Shown here: piece by piece, positions 25,729-33,260 of the stretch
Layout: each line of letters begins with the position of its first letter
How positions within the stretch are numbered: position 1 is the stretch's first letter
Notes under the pieces: generated by a model
Database searches by the model: none
The model's input: only the letters and a program-made list of their open reading frames with translations
Told to the model about the DNA's origin: nothing
Origin: Chryseobacterium sp. MFBS3-17
Lineage (GTDB): Bacteria; Bacteroidota; Bacteroidia; Flavobacteriales; Weeksellaceae
Direction: 5' to 3'
Assembly: GCF_020687745.1 (NCBI RefSeq)
Contig: NZ_JAJEWK010000010.1
Location: 62,001-126,000 of the forward strand
DNA: 64,000 bases
Translations under genes and position numbers: made by a program

Positions 25729-27579
25729 TTATTCCACGGTTACTGACTTGGCAAGGTTCCTCGGCTGATCCACATTTGCTCCTCTGTACACCGCAATGTA
25801 ATAGGCCAGCAACTGTAGTGGTAAAGCCGCAATGATGGGTGAAAAACATTCGGAAGTTTCCGGAATTTCTATGACATAATCAGACATAGAGCTTACCTGA
25901 ACATCTCCTTTGTTTACCACAGCAATCACTTTTCCTTTTCTTGCCTTGATTTCCTGAACATTGCTTACAATTTTGTCATAATGCCCTTTTTTCGGTGCGA
26001 TAATCACAATAGGCATGTTTTCATCAATCAAAGCAATGGGCCCGTGTTTCATCTCTGCAGCAGGGTAACCTTCTGCATGGATGTATGAAATCTCTTTCAG
26101 TTTCAGGGCGCCTTCCAGTGCGGACGGGTAATTATAACCTCTTCCCAAATATAAGAAATTTTGACTATTCACAAAGTCTTTTGAAATTTCTTTTACAATT
26201 TCGTGTGTATTTTCCAGTGTTTCTTCAATCTTATTCGGCAGAGCATCCAGTTCACTGATCAAACTCATAAATTCTGCATTGCCCAAAGTACCGTTATGTT
26301 TGCCCAGTTTCAGTGCAATCATAGACAATACCGTAAGCTGTGCCGTAAAGGCCTTGGTAGAGGCCACACCAATCTCCGGACCGGCATGGGTATAGGATCC
26401 CGCATCGGTAATCCGGGCTATGGATGAATCTACCACATTACATATACCATATATAAAGGCTCCTCTTTCTTTGGCCAGTTTCAGAGCCGCCATAGTATCT
26501 GCCGTCTCACCGGACTGGGAAATCGCAATGACTACATCTTTTTCAGAAATAATCGGGTTTCTGTATCTGAATTCTGATGCATATTCTACTTCTACATTGA
26601 TTCTGGCAAATTCTTCAATCAGATATTCGCCAATGAGTCCTGCATGCCAGGAGGTTCCGCAGGCAATAATGATGATGCGCCCGGCATTGTTGAACCGCTC
26701 CAGGTGATCAAAAATACCGGCCATCTTAATAATCCCGGTGTCCACCAGCAAACGTCCGCGCATGGTATCATGAACCGATTTCGGCTGCTCAAAGATTTCC
26801 TTCAGCATGAAATGCTCATAACCGCCTTTTTCAATCTGCTCCAGACTGAACTTCAGTTCCTGAATGGCAGGTTCTATTCTGGCATTATCGGCAATAGATC
26901 TGATGTCTACGCCGTGCTCCATAGAGATGGTGGCCATATGCCCTTCTTCCAGATAGATGGCTTCTTTGGTAAATTCTACAAATGGTGACGCATCAGAAGC
27001 AATGAAAAATTCATTTTCTCCCAGACCAATGGCCAGCGGAGAACCCAGACGGCCTACCACCAGAAGTCCGGGGAAATCATCATGCATTACCGTAATGGCA
27101 TAGGCACCATAGACTTCATTCAGTGCGTAGCGTACTGCAGAAGGAAAATCCGTTTCGGGATTCAGATCCATAAAATATTGTATCAGGTTTACCAGAACTT
27201 CAGTATCTGTTTCAGACTGAAAGGTAAATCCTTTTTCGGTAAGCATGATTTTAATGGTATCATAATTTTCAATAATACCATTATGAACCAGAGCAATCTT
27301 TCCGTTATTGGAAAGGTGCGGATGCGAATTCCGGTCACTGGGCACCCCATGAGTGGCCCACCGGGTGTGTCCCATTCCTACGGTGGCTTTTCCTTTCATT
27401 TCTTCTGAAACCGCTACCAGGTCATCCACCTTCCCTTTGGTTTTGGCCATACTGAAAGCTCCTTGGCCATCCAGTACGATTCCTGCACTGTCATATCCTC
27501 TGTATTCTAACCTTCTCAACCCGTTAATCACCACCGAGTAGGCATCCTGAAATCCTGTATATCCAACAATTCCGCACAT
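25729..27579 (-). CDS. glmS: Glutamine--fructose-6-phosphate aminotransferase (isomerising)
   Basis: 616 residues, normal length. The N-terminal glutaminase starts MCGIVGYTG, giving the nucleophile Cys after Met removal. Two SIS domains form the isomerase half: SQSGETADTMAALK and the second with YLGRGYNYPSALEGALKLKE, and the C-terminus ends DQPRNLAKSVTVE as in active enzymes. It makes glucosamine-6-phosphate for peptidoglycan and LPS. The gene starts 13 bases after the DUF4270 gene, so it is the last gene of a three-gene operon beginning at 29888. No glmS ribozyme is present; the upstream gap is too short. Confidence 0.96.
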   Translation of the reverse strand: MCGIVGYTGFQDAYSVVINGLRRLEYRGYDSAGIVLDGQGAFSMAKTKGKVDDLVAVSEEMKGKATVGMGHTRWATHGVPSDRNSHPHLSNNGKIALVHNGIIENYDTIKIMLTEKGFTFQSETDTEVLVNLIQYFMDLNPETDFPSAVRYALNEVYGAYAITVMHDDFPGLLVVGRLGSPLAIGLGENEFFIASDASPFVEFTKEAIYLEEGHMATISMEHGVDIRSIADNARIEPAIQELKFSLEQIEKGGYEHFMLKEIFEQPKSVHDTMRGRLLVDTGIIKMAGIFDHLERFNNAGRIIIIACGTSWHAGLIGEYLIEEFARINVEVEYASEFRYRNPIISEKDVVIAISQSGETADTMAALKLAKERGAFIYGICNVVDSSIARITDAGSYTHAGPEIGVASTKAFTAQLTVLSMIALKLGKHNGTLGNAEFMSLISELDALPNKIEETLENTHEIVKEISKDFVNSQNFLYLGRGYNYPSALEGALKLKEISYIHAEGYPAAEMKHGPIALIDENMPIVIIAPKKGHYDKIVSNVQEIKARKGKVIAVVNKGDVQVSSMSDYVIEIPETSECFSPIIAALPLQLLAYYIAVYRGANVDQPRNLAKSVTVE

Positions 27580-27592
27580 AATATATAGTGTA

Positions 27593-29104
27593 TTATTTTG
27601 TTCCGTAACTAATTCTTAATTGTATTCTTTTATTGTTTGCAGCATCACTGCCCACCAGCACCACACGGTTTGGTGCAAAGGCCCGGCTGTCATACTGGTA
27701 TCCCATGAGCTGGGAAGTGGTTTCACTGTATCTGAATCCGCCGATATGCGCCACAAAATCCTGATTCGGCGCCTCTGTTTCCACCACATCTTTCAATGAT
27801 TTGGTAATGGTGAAATCGTAATAGGCAGGATTCTTGGTAAGGTCAAAAGCAGATACCAGACTGAAATTGGCCACTGCAGCAAGTACACTCATATCCGGCA
27901 GGTAACCGGTAGCATCTTTCTGCAGAAACACAAAAGTAGAAGGTTTATCATAACTGTTATTCCATACAGCTTCATCTGTGTACACTCTGATTTTGGCTCC
28001 TATGATTCCGATTTTGTCATTCTTAAATTTTTCCTTCAGCAGGGCAATTTCACTGTCCGGGATACGGATCCCGAAGCTAGGTCCGCCCATTCCCTGCGCA
28101 TACAATTTCGCATCACCGGTGGTGGTGTTTATATTGCTCATAGCCACTGCTGCCGGAGTATCGGTTCTGTTATAAGTATATTGTCCGAAGCGGGCATTCA
28201 GATCACCCATGGGTAATTTAAACGTTGCCGGTGTACGGGTAATGGTTCCGTTCTCATCCTTATCATATTTATAATACATCACAATTTCTGTAGCAGAAGG
28301 CGTGAAACGGAAGATATAGCCGTCATTTTCATCTACTGCAATACGAACTCCACGAAAATAACGGATAAAGTTGGCTGCATCATTCAGGTCTGCAGATCCT
28401 TCCTGGTCTATAATTTTCTGCTGAAAGAACGCATTGGAAAGCGGAATTCTAAGGCTGGCATCATGGCTGTACAGGCTGTTGTTATCAGAATCTCTGGTAA
28501 TTGCTGTAGAACTGATTTTACCATTAAAAACATAAGAACCCAGCTCGGTGCTGTACCCTACCGTTTTGTCAGAATAGGTTTTATCTGTAGAGGCACCCAG
28601 AAACTCGGTCACCTCGTGCACACGGATGGTCAGATCCTGATCTTCCTTACCGTATTTCAGGACCGGGTAAGTGGTCACCACTTTTTTGGCCGGGACATCT
28701 CCTACCGGGTAAATATAATCTTCATCTGTAACCACATCAGATTCTGAAGCATCATAGAGCGGCTTCATCACCAGTACCACAGAATCTATTTCAGGATTAT
28801 CGCCAAATTCCGGGTCATAATTTGCCAGACGGACCTGCGACACATAAGCTGCTTTCTGCATACCGAAAACCCCTTCTGAAAACGCACCCAGCGCACCCAC
28901 TGAAATCTCTGAGGCATCTGTACGGATGGTGTCATTATTGTCAATGTTATACGCAATCACGTCCACAGAATCCACATTCAGTTCAGATCCGGTAAAAAAC
29001 TGCTCACCCAGATTATCTGTTTCGGGTTCACAGTTAAATAAAAAAACACTTCCGAAAACAATTACAGAAGCGATTTTGGTACATCTTTTAATATTAGCTG
29101 TCAT
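27593..29104 (-). CDS. DUF4270 family lipoprotein
   Basis: 503 residues. The lipoprotein signal ends FLFNC (Cys25), followed at once by EPETDNLGEQF, the DUF4270 start pattern. The rest is a predicted all-beta protein with DSVVLVMKPLYD, IRVHEV and a final RIQLRISYG strand. DUF4270 proteins are common in Bacteroidota and are presumed to be surface or outer-membrane lipoproteins; their role is unknown. Placed between the glycogen-synthase-like gene and glmS with 13-base gaps on both sides, so it is firmly operonic. Confidence 0.88.
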   Translation of the reverse strand: MTANIKRCTKIASVIVFGSVFLFNCEPETDNLGEQFFTGSELNVDSVDVIAYNIDNNDTIRTDASEISVGALGAFSEGVFGMQKAAYVSQVRLANYDPEFGDNPEIDSVVLVMKPLYDASESDVVTDEDYIYPVGDVPAKKVVTTYPVLKYGKEDQDLTIRVHEVTEFLGASTDKTYSDKTVGYSTELGSYVFNGKISSTAITRDSDNNSLYSHDASLRIPLSNAFFQQKIIDQEGSADLNDAANFIRYFRGVRIAVDENDGYIFRFTPSATEIVMYYKYDKDENGTITRTPATFKLPMGDLNARFGQYTYNRTDTPAAVAMSNINTTTGDAKLYAQGMGGPSFGIRIPDSEIALLKEKFKNDKIGIIGAKIRVYTDEAVWNNSYDKPSTFVFLQKDATGYLPDMSVLAAVANFSLVSAFDLTKNPAYYDFTITKSLKDVVETEAPNQDFVAHIGGFRYSETTSQLMGYQYDSRAFAPNRVVLVGSDAANNKRIQLRISYGTK

Positions 29105-29117
29105 TCAATATCTTTAT

Positions 29118-29888
29118 TTAGTATAGTTTTTCAATGGATTCAGAATCCAGATATTCAGATTTTTCTGCAGCAGCGCCGGCGAAAGCAGTATTGAGGTCAC
29201 CATCCAGGAACTCATCACCTTTTACAACCACGTCCACATATTTCAGACTCTCTGTCACCACATCTCTGAAGGCGGGATTTTCTTTGTGTGCCAGATCTTC
29301 AATATGATCAAACCGGAGCTTGTCATTCATATCTTTTTCCAGCAAAAGATTATCTTCATTATACAACGAAATAATCAGTTTGGTATTTTTGAAGTAATAG
29401 TCATTTTTATAGAACGTTTTCAGATAGATGGGAATCATGGCAGACATCCAGCCATTAAGGTGAATCACATCCGGCACCCAGTTCAGTTTTTTTATGGTTT
29501 CTATCACTCCTCTGGCGAAGAAAATGGCGCGTTCTCCATTGTCATCATACGCATTTCCGTCATCGTCTGTGTAATATGATTTTCTTTTGAAGTATTCTTC
29601 ATTATCAATGAAATATACCTGAAGACGCTCTCCGGGCAGTGATGCTACTTTAATAATGAGGGGTTGATCCAGGTCATTGATAATGATGTTCATTCCTGAA
29701 AGGCGGATCACCTCATGAAGCTGGAACTTCCGCTCACTGATGATCCCAAAACGTGGCATAAAAACTCTGACATCATTTCCTGCTCCGTGCATGGTCAGAG
29801 CCATTTTGCTTACCATTGACGCCATACTGCTTTCCTCCTGATACGGGAACATTTCTGTCGTAATGTACAATATTTTCTGATTCGGCAT
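29118..29888 (-). CDS. Glycogen/starch synthase N-terminal-domain protein (GT5-like, short form)
   Basis: 256 residues, about half of a usual glycogen synthase (about 480). The GT5 N-terminal domain is recognisable: LYITTEMFPYQE, DVRVFMPRFG and VPDVIHLNGWMSAMIPIYL. The KxGGL loop that binds ADP-glucose is not present; the corresponding place reads EESSMASMVSKMA. The C-terminal GT-B half is absent. Short forms like this are annotated as 'glycogen/starch synthase' in Flavobacteriia, but enzyme activity is doubtful. It is the first gene of an operon with DUF4270 and glmS, divergent from panC. Confidence 0.75.
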   Translation of the reverse strand: MPNQKILYITTEMFPYQEESSMASMVSKMALTMHGAGNDVRVFMPRFGIISERKFQLHEVIRLSGMNIIINDLDQPLIIKVASLPGERLQVYFIDNEEYFKRKSYYTDDDGNAYDDNGERAIFFARGVIETIKKLNWVPDVIHLNGWMSAMIPIYLKTFYKNDYYFKNTKLIISLYNEDNLLLEKDMNDKLRFDHIEDLAHKENPAFRDVVTESLKYVDVVVKGDEFLDGDLNTAFAGAAAEKSEYLDSESIEKLY

Positions 29889-29934
29889 AATTCTTCTGTA
29901 CTCGTCTCTGATTTAGTCAGGACGCATTATTCTG

Positions 29935-29942
29935 CAAATTTA
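29935..29942 (-). promoter_or_regulatory. Putative -7 box upstream of the GT5-like/DUF4270/glmS operon
   Basis: On the minus strand this is TAAATTTG, a perfect TAnnTTTG match, 46 bases before the start codon at 29888. No TTTG sits 19 bases upstream, so support is partial. Confidence 0.4.
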
Positions 29943-30084
29943 CAAAATTTTGACCGAATCCACTTTAATTAACACATTTTAATACACTTCAGCAGGACAT
30001 TTACAGAGAATTGCCTTAAATTTTCTCGCCCCCGATAAACTTCTTGCAATTATTTTTTAAATTTACTTCTCAAAAAAATAAACA

Positions 30085-30930
30085 ATGGAAATTCTGAACA
30101 GCAGAAACAGCCTGGAGGCCTATGTGGAACGAAACAGGGAAATGGGCAAAATCATAGGCTTTGCACCCACTATGGGTGCACTTCACGCCGGGCATATCTC
30201 CCTCTACGAAGCCGCCAGTCATGACAATGATCTGATTATCTCTTCTATCTTTATAAACCCCACCCAGTTCAACAATGCAGAAGATCTGCTGAAATACCCC
30301 AAAACACTGGATCAGGATCTGCAGAAACTGAAGGATTCGGGATATGTGTCTGCCGTATATCTGCCCTCCGAAAAAGATCTTTATCCCAACGGAACCGCCA
30401 GTAAATCCTACGACTTCGGAGGGCTGGACCGCGAAATGGAAGGCGCATCGCGGCCGGGACACTTTGATGGCGTAGGCACAGTGGTGGAAGAATTGCTGCG
30501 ACAGGTACAGCCGGACCATGCGTATTTCGGGGAAAAAGATTTTCAGCAACTGGCCATCATCCGCAATCTGGTGAAGCAAACCGGGATCCCGGTGAAAATT
30601 CATGCAGTCCCCACCATGCGCGAACCGGGCGGACTGGCCATGAGTTCCAGAAACCTGAGACTGACCCCTACCCAGCGGAAAGAAGCTGAAATCATACACC
30701 AGACCTTACTGCGGGCTAATGAATGGTTCCGGGTACTGACGGTGACAGAAATTAACGAGCGGGTAAAAGAAATTTTTGAAAATACCCGTCTGAAACTGGA
30801 ATACTTCCGCATTGCAGATGAGGATACCCTGAAAGAAACAGATTTCTTTTACAAAGACCGGAACTACCGTGCTTTTATTGTAGCCCATGCCGGGAGTGTA
30901 CGTCTGATAGACAATATGCATCTGGACTGA
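30085..30930 (+). CDS. panC: Pantoate--beta-alanine ligase (pantothenate synthetase)
   Basis: 281 residues, normal. It joins pantoate and beta-alanine using ATP to make pantothenate, the CoA precursor. Motifs: FAPTMGALHAGHISL with the HxGH-type pair His34/His37, SIFINPTQFN, SRPGHFDGVGTVV, and FGEKDFQQL, then AMSSRN as the KMSKS-like loop. Start: ATG at 30085. It is divergent from the GT5-like operon. No panB/panD neighbour is seen. A minus-strand terminator lies just beyond its stop. Confidence 0.95.
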   Translation: MEILNSRNSLEAYVERNREMGKIIGFAPTMGALHAGHISLYEAASHDNDLIISSIFINPTQFNNAEDLLKYPKTLDQDLQKLKDSGYVSAVYLPSEKDLYPNGTASKSYDFGGLDREMEGASRPGHFDGVGTVVEELLRQVQPDHAYFGEKDFQQLAIIRNLVKQTGIPVKIHAVPTMREPGGLAMSSRNLRLTPTQRKEAEIIHQTLLRANEWFRVLTVTEINERVKEIFENTRLKLEYFRIADEDTLKETDFFYKDRNYRAFIVAHAGSVRLIDNMHLD

Positions 30931-30935
30931 GCAGG

Positions 30936-30973
30936 TACAAAAAATCAGAAGCCCTCCGGATGGAAGGCTTCTG
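30936..30973 (-). terminator. Terminator of the tRNA Lys-Leu-Lys operon
   Basis: An 8-bp stem CAGAAGCC / GGCTTCTG with a 12-base loop; on the minus strand it is followed by ATTTTTTG. It lies 58 bases beyond the last tRNA-Lys. The plus-strand side (after panC) has no T run, so it mainly serves the minus strand. Confidence 0.75.
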
Positions 30974-31030
30974 AACACCAAATCACAAAATATTATAATA
31001 TGAAAAAAAACTTACCTTTCAGTAAATTCG

Positions 31031-31103
31031 TGACCCGGCTGGGATTCGAACCCAGGACCCATACATTAAAAGTGTATTGCTCTACCAGCTGAGCTACCGA
31101 GTC
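31031..31103 (-). tRNA. tRNA-Lys (anticodon TTT), copy 1
   Basis: 73 bases. Acceptor GACTCGG / CCGGGTC with one G-T pair and discriminator A; D-arm TAGCTCAGCTGGTAGAGCA; anticodon loop with TTT; T-loop GGTTCGAATCC. CCA not encoded. Identical to the copy at 31243-31315. Confidence 0.96.
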
Positions 31104-31119
31104 GGCCAATTTGGTGAAG

Positions 31120-31201
31120 TGCCTGCGACTGGACTCGAACCAGCACATCCTTAGGAAACCACCCCCTCAAGATGGCGTGTCTACCATTTCACCACGCAGG
31201 C
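31120..31201 (-). tRNA. tRNA-Leu (anticodon GAG)
   Basis: 82 bases. Acceptor GCCTGCG / CGCAGGC with discriminator A; D-arm GTGGTGAAATGGTAGAC; anticodon loop TTGAGGG; a long class II variable arm with GGTTTCCTAAGGATG; T-loop GGTTCGAGTCC. CCA not encoded. Confidence 0.95.
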
Positions 31202-31228
31202 AAAAAAAAACCGTAGTTAAAAATACGG
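31202..31228 (-). terminator. Terminator-like hairpin between tRNA-Lys copy 2 and tRNA-Leu
   Basis: On the minus strand, stem CCGTA / TACGG with an 8-base loop is followed by nine T that run directly into the first base of tRNA-Leu. It could attenuate read-through from the upstream tRNA-Lys or stand as a terminator between two units. Confidence 0.55.
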
Positions 31229-31242
31229 GATTTTATTTGGAG

Positions 31243-31315
31243 TGACCCGGCTGGGATTCGAACCCAGGACCCATACATTAAAAGTGTATTGCTCTACCAG
31301 CTGAGCTACCGAGTC
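31243..31315 (-). tRNA. tRNA-Lys (anticodon TTT), copy 2
   Basis: 73 bases, identical in sequence to the copy at 31031-31103, including the flanking bases GG at its 5' side. It is the promoter-proximal gene of the minus-strand tRNA cluster. Confidence 0.96.
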
Positions 31316-31414
31316 GGCCACTTCATCACAGTTATCCTGTTCAAAAAGTGGTGCAAAGATAGGGCTTTTTTTAATTTCTCAAAATTTTTTTACACATTTG
31401 TACAAATAAAAAAT

Positions 31415-31930
31415 ATGATGATTTCGCTGCTGGGATACATGGGATCTGGTAAGACCCATATTTCCAAACTCTTAAGTGAAAAGTTAGATGTGGATTTTTT
31501 TGAGACAGATTTTCTGATCGCTCAAAAAAACAAACTCAGTATTCCCGAAATATTTGAGAAAAAAGGTGAATTGTACTTCCGGAAACAGGAGCGCGAAGTG
31601 CTGGAAGAACTTCTGGCCACTCACCATAAAGGCGTCATCAGCCTGGGTGGCGGCACGCCTTGCTACTACAACAATATGGAACTCATCAACCATAATTCTG
31701 TGAGCATTCATCTGCGCACCACCATTCCGGTGCTCACAGAACGCCTGCTTCGGCAGAAAAACAAACGCCCGCTCATTTCCAGATTGGCAGATAAAGAAGT
31801 TCCGGAATTCATTGCCAAGCATCTTTTTGAAAGAAATGAATTCTACAACCGTGCACGCCATACGGTAGATACCACCGCCAAAACCCCCGAGGCCATCATC
31901 AGCGAAATTCTGGACTTGCTGGAGTATTAA
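31415..31930 (+). CDS. aroK: Shikimate kinase
   Basis: 171 residues from the ATG at 31415. The open frame extends back to 31289 but would overlap tRNA-Lys, and the family starts just before the P-loop. Walker A is GYMGSGKT (7-14); FETDFLIAQKN carries the shikimate-binding Asp; FRKQEREVLEEL and SLGGGTPCY (GGG loop) follow; RPLIS is the lid. It phosphorylates shikimate in aromatic amino-acid synthesis. Its stop codon overlaps that of the convergent S4 gene by 4 bases. Confidence 0.93.
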   Translation: MMISLLGYMGSGKTHISKLLSEKLDVDFFETDFLIAQKNKLSIPEIFEKKGELYFRKQEREVLEELLATHHKGVISLGGGTPCYYNNMELINHNSVSIHLRTTIPVLTERLLRQKNKRPLISRLADKEVPEFIAKHLFERNEFYNRARHTVDTTAKTPEAIISEILDLLEY

Positions 31931-32361
31931 TCCTCACCATCATCATCCAAACCGGCAAAGAAATCATCCCATTCCGTATTTTCGGTATCTGACGGCTCTT
32001 CTGCAGTAAAATCATCAATACTTCTGCGGTCTTTTTTGGTTGGCCGGCCCTCTCCTTTGCTGCGGTAATAATTTTGTTCACTGCGTCTGAGTTTCAGCAG
32101 TTCGTACTCCTGCGCATCGGTCATGTCTTTAATATGGAGCGGAACAAGCTTGGCACCTATCCGGCTTTTGGGAATCTGAATGACTTTAATTTTGTAATTA
32201 ATCTGATTTTTTCTGATTTTAATGACATCACCTTCGCGCACTTCCTTGGCAGATTTCACCGGATTCTCCCCTATGGACACCCGGTTTTTCTTGATTTCTT
32301 CGGCAGCTATATTTCTGGTTTTGTAAAAGCGGATACTCCACAAAAATTTATCAATTCTCAT
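31927..32361 (-). CDS. S4-domain RNA-binding protein (Hsp15-like)
   Basis: 144 residues. The S4 domain spans about 1-60 (MRIDKFLWSIRFYKTRN, then RVSIGENPVKSAKEVREGD). A basic middle part with RSKGEGRPTKKDRRS and a strongly acidic C-terminal tail (about 118-144) follow. E. coli Hsp15 binds stalled 50S subunits carrying nascent chains; the same role is plausible. The start codon lies 56 bases from the divergent FKBP-like lipoprotein gene, so their promoters overlap. Confidence 0.85.
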   Translation of the reverse strand: MRIDKFLWSIRFYKTRNIAAEEIKKNRVSIGENPVKSAKEVREGDVIKIRKNQINYKIKVIQIPKSRIGAKLVPLHIKDMTDAQEYELLKLRRSEQNYYRSKGEGRPTKKDRRSIDDFTAEEPSDTENTEWDDFFAGLDDDGED

Positions 32362-32370
32362 ATTTTTGTT

Positions 32371-32378
32371 TACTTTTG
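32371..32378 (+). promoter_or_regulatory. Putative promoter of the FKBP-like lipoprotein gene
   Basis: The -7 box TACTTTTG (32371-32378) is preceded at 20 bases by TTTA (32347-32350), a near -33 box that lies inside the first codons of the divergent S4 gene. The ATG follows 39 bases later. Confidence 0.45.
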
Positions 32379-32417
32379 CGTAAAATAAATTTTCAGCAAT
32401 TTAATTATTAATTTAAA

Positions 32418-33143
32418 ATGAGAAAAATATTCTTATACAGTACGGCCGCTTTTCTGGCTTTATCTTCCTGCCGGGAAGAGGAAAGCGTGATAGAAATAAA
32501 AGAGCCGGAAACGCTGGAATTGCAAAACTCGTATGACGACCAGGCAATTCAGAAGTACATGGCTGCCCATTACCTGGACACGCTTGGGAATATAAAACCC
32601 TTCAGCGATACAGATCCTGCAGATGACAATTATCTGTCCCTGCTGCAACTGAATCCTGTAACACTGCCCTCCGGAGTGATTTACATTATGAGAGACGGGG
32701 CCCAACCCAACCCGGGAACACCGATAGGTGAAACAGACATTATCCGTTTAATGACCAATGTAACTACTCAGGTAGCCGCAGACGTAGATGGCGAAGTAAA
32801 ATTCACCTCAACCTTTACATTTAAAAATACCATCAGTGGTTCAGGAAATCCCGATGTGGATCCCCTGTATTACTATGCACCACAATCCGTGCTTGATGCC
32901 GGCACTACCGATGCGTCCAAGCAAAGAAGTTTTTATGAAATAGAGGGCTTCCGGGAGGCACTGCAATATTTTGAAGCCTATGACATTCCGGATTCCGAAA
33001 ATTATACGCTTCAGGGGGTCATTATTGTTCCGTCTCGTGCTGCATTTGCCAGAGATGCCCACGCCAACTACACCGGCTACTCCATGAGAAACCGTACGTT
33101 AGTGTTCAACTTCCAGGTATATAAAACTACTCCAAGGCCGTAA
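32418..33143 (+). CDS. FKBP-like peptidyl-prolyl isomerase lipoprotein (GldI-type)
   Basis: 241 residues. The lipobox ALSSC (Cys18) is followed by REEE. The C-terminal half shows the FKBP pattern: SGVIYIMRDGAQ.P.P as the first strand/loop, FREALQYFEAYDIPDSENYT as the helix, and GVIIVPSRAAFARD followed by RTLVFNFQVYK as the closing strands. Several core aromatic residues of active FKBPs are not obvious, so it may be a divergent or inactive member. Flavobacteriia have such periplasmic FKBP lipoproteins (GldI and relatives) that help fold exported proteins. Ends in a bidirectional terminator. Confidence 0.7.
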   Translation: MRKIFLYSTAAFLALSSCREEESVIEIKEPETLELQNSYDDQAIQKYMAAHYLDTLGNIKPFSDTDPADDNYLSLLQLNPVTLPSGVIYIMRDGAQPNPGTPIGETDIIRLMTNVTTQVAADVDGEVKFTSTFTFKNTISGSGNPDVDPLYYYAPQSVLDAGTTDASKQRSFYEIEGFREALQYFEAYDIPDSENYTLQGVIIVPSRAAFARDAHANYTGYSMRNRTLVFNFQVYKTTPRP

Positions 33144-33205
33144 AACAGCCTGCGCCCGGACTCACCGCAAGATATTTTGGCGGGGAGTGGGAATAATACA
33201 GATTT

Positions 33206-33245
33206 AAAAAAAAACAGGTTCCAAATCCGGAACCTGTTTCTTTAT
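33206..33245 (+). terminator. Bidirectional terminator between FKBP-like and GltB-like genes
   Basis: A 9-bp stem ACAGGTTCC / GGAACCTGT with a 6-base loop is flanked by an A run and a T-rich tail, so it can end both convergent transcripts. Confidence 0.85.
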
Positions 33246-33260
33246 ATATTTCATTTTGAC

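Noticed and set aside
27580-27592. glmS ribozyme
   Set aside because: Only 13 bases separate glmS from the upstream coding gene, too short for the ribozyme.
31289-31414. Longer shikimate kinase starting at 31289
   Set aside because: It would overlap tRNA-Lys and the family starts just before the P-loop.
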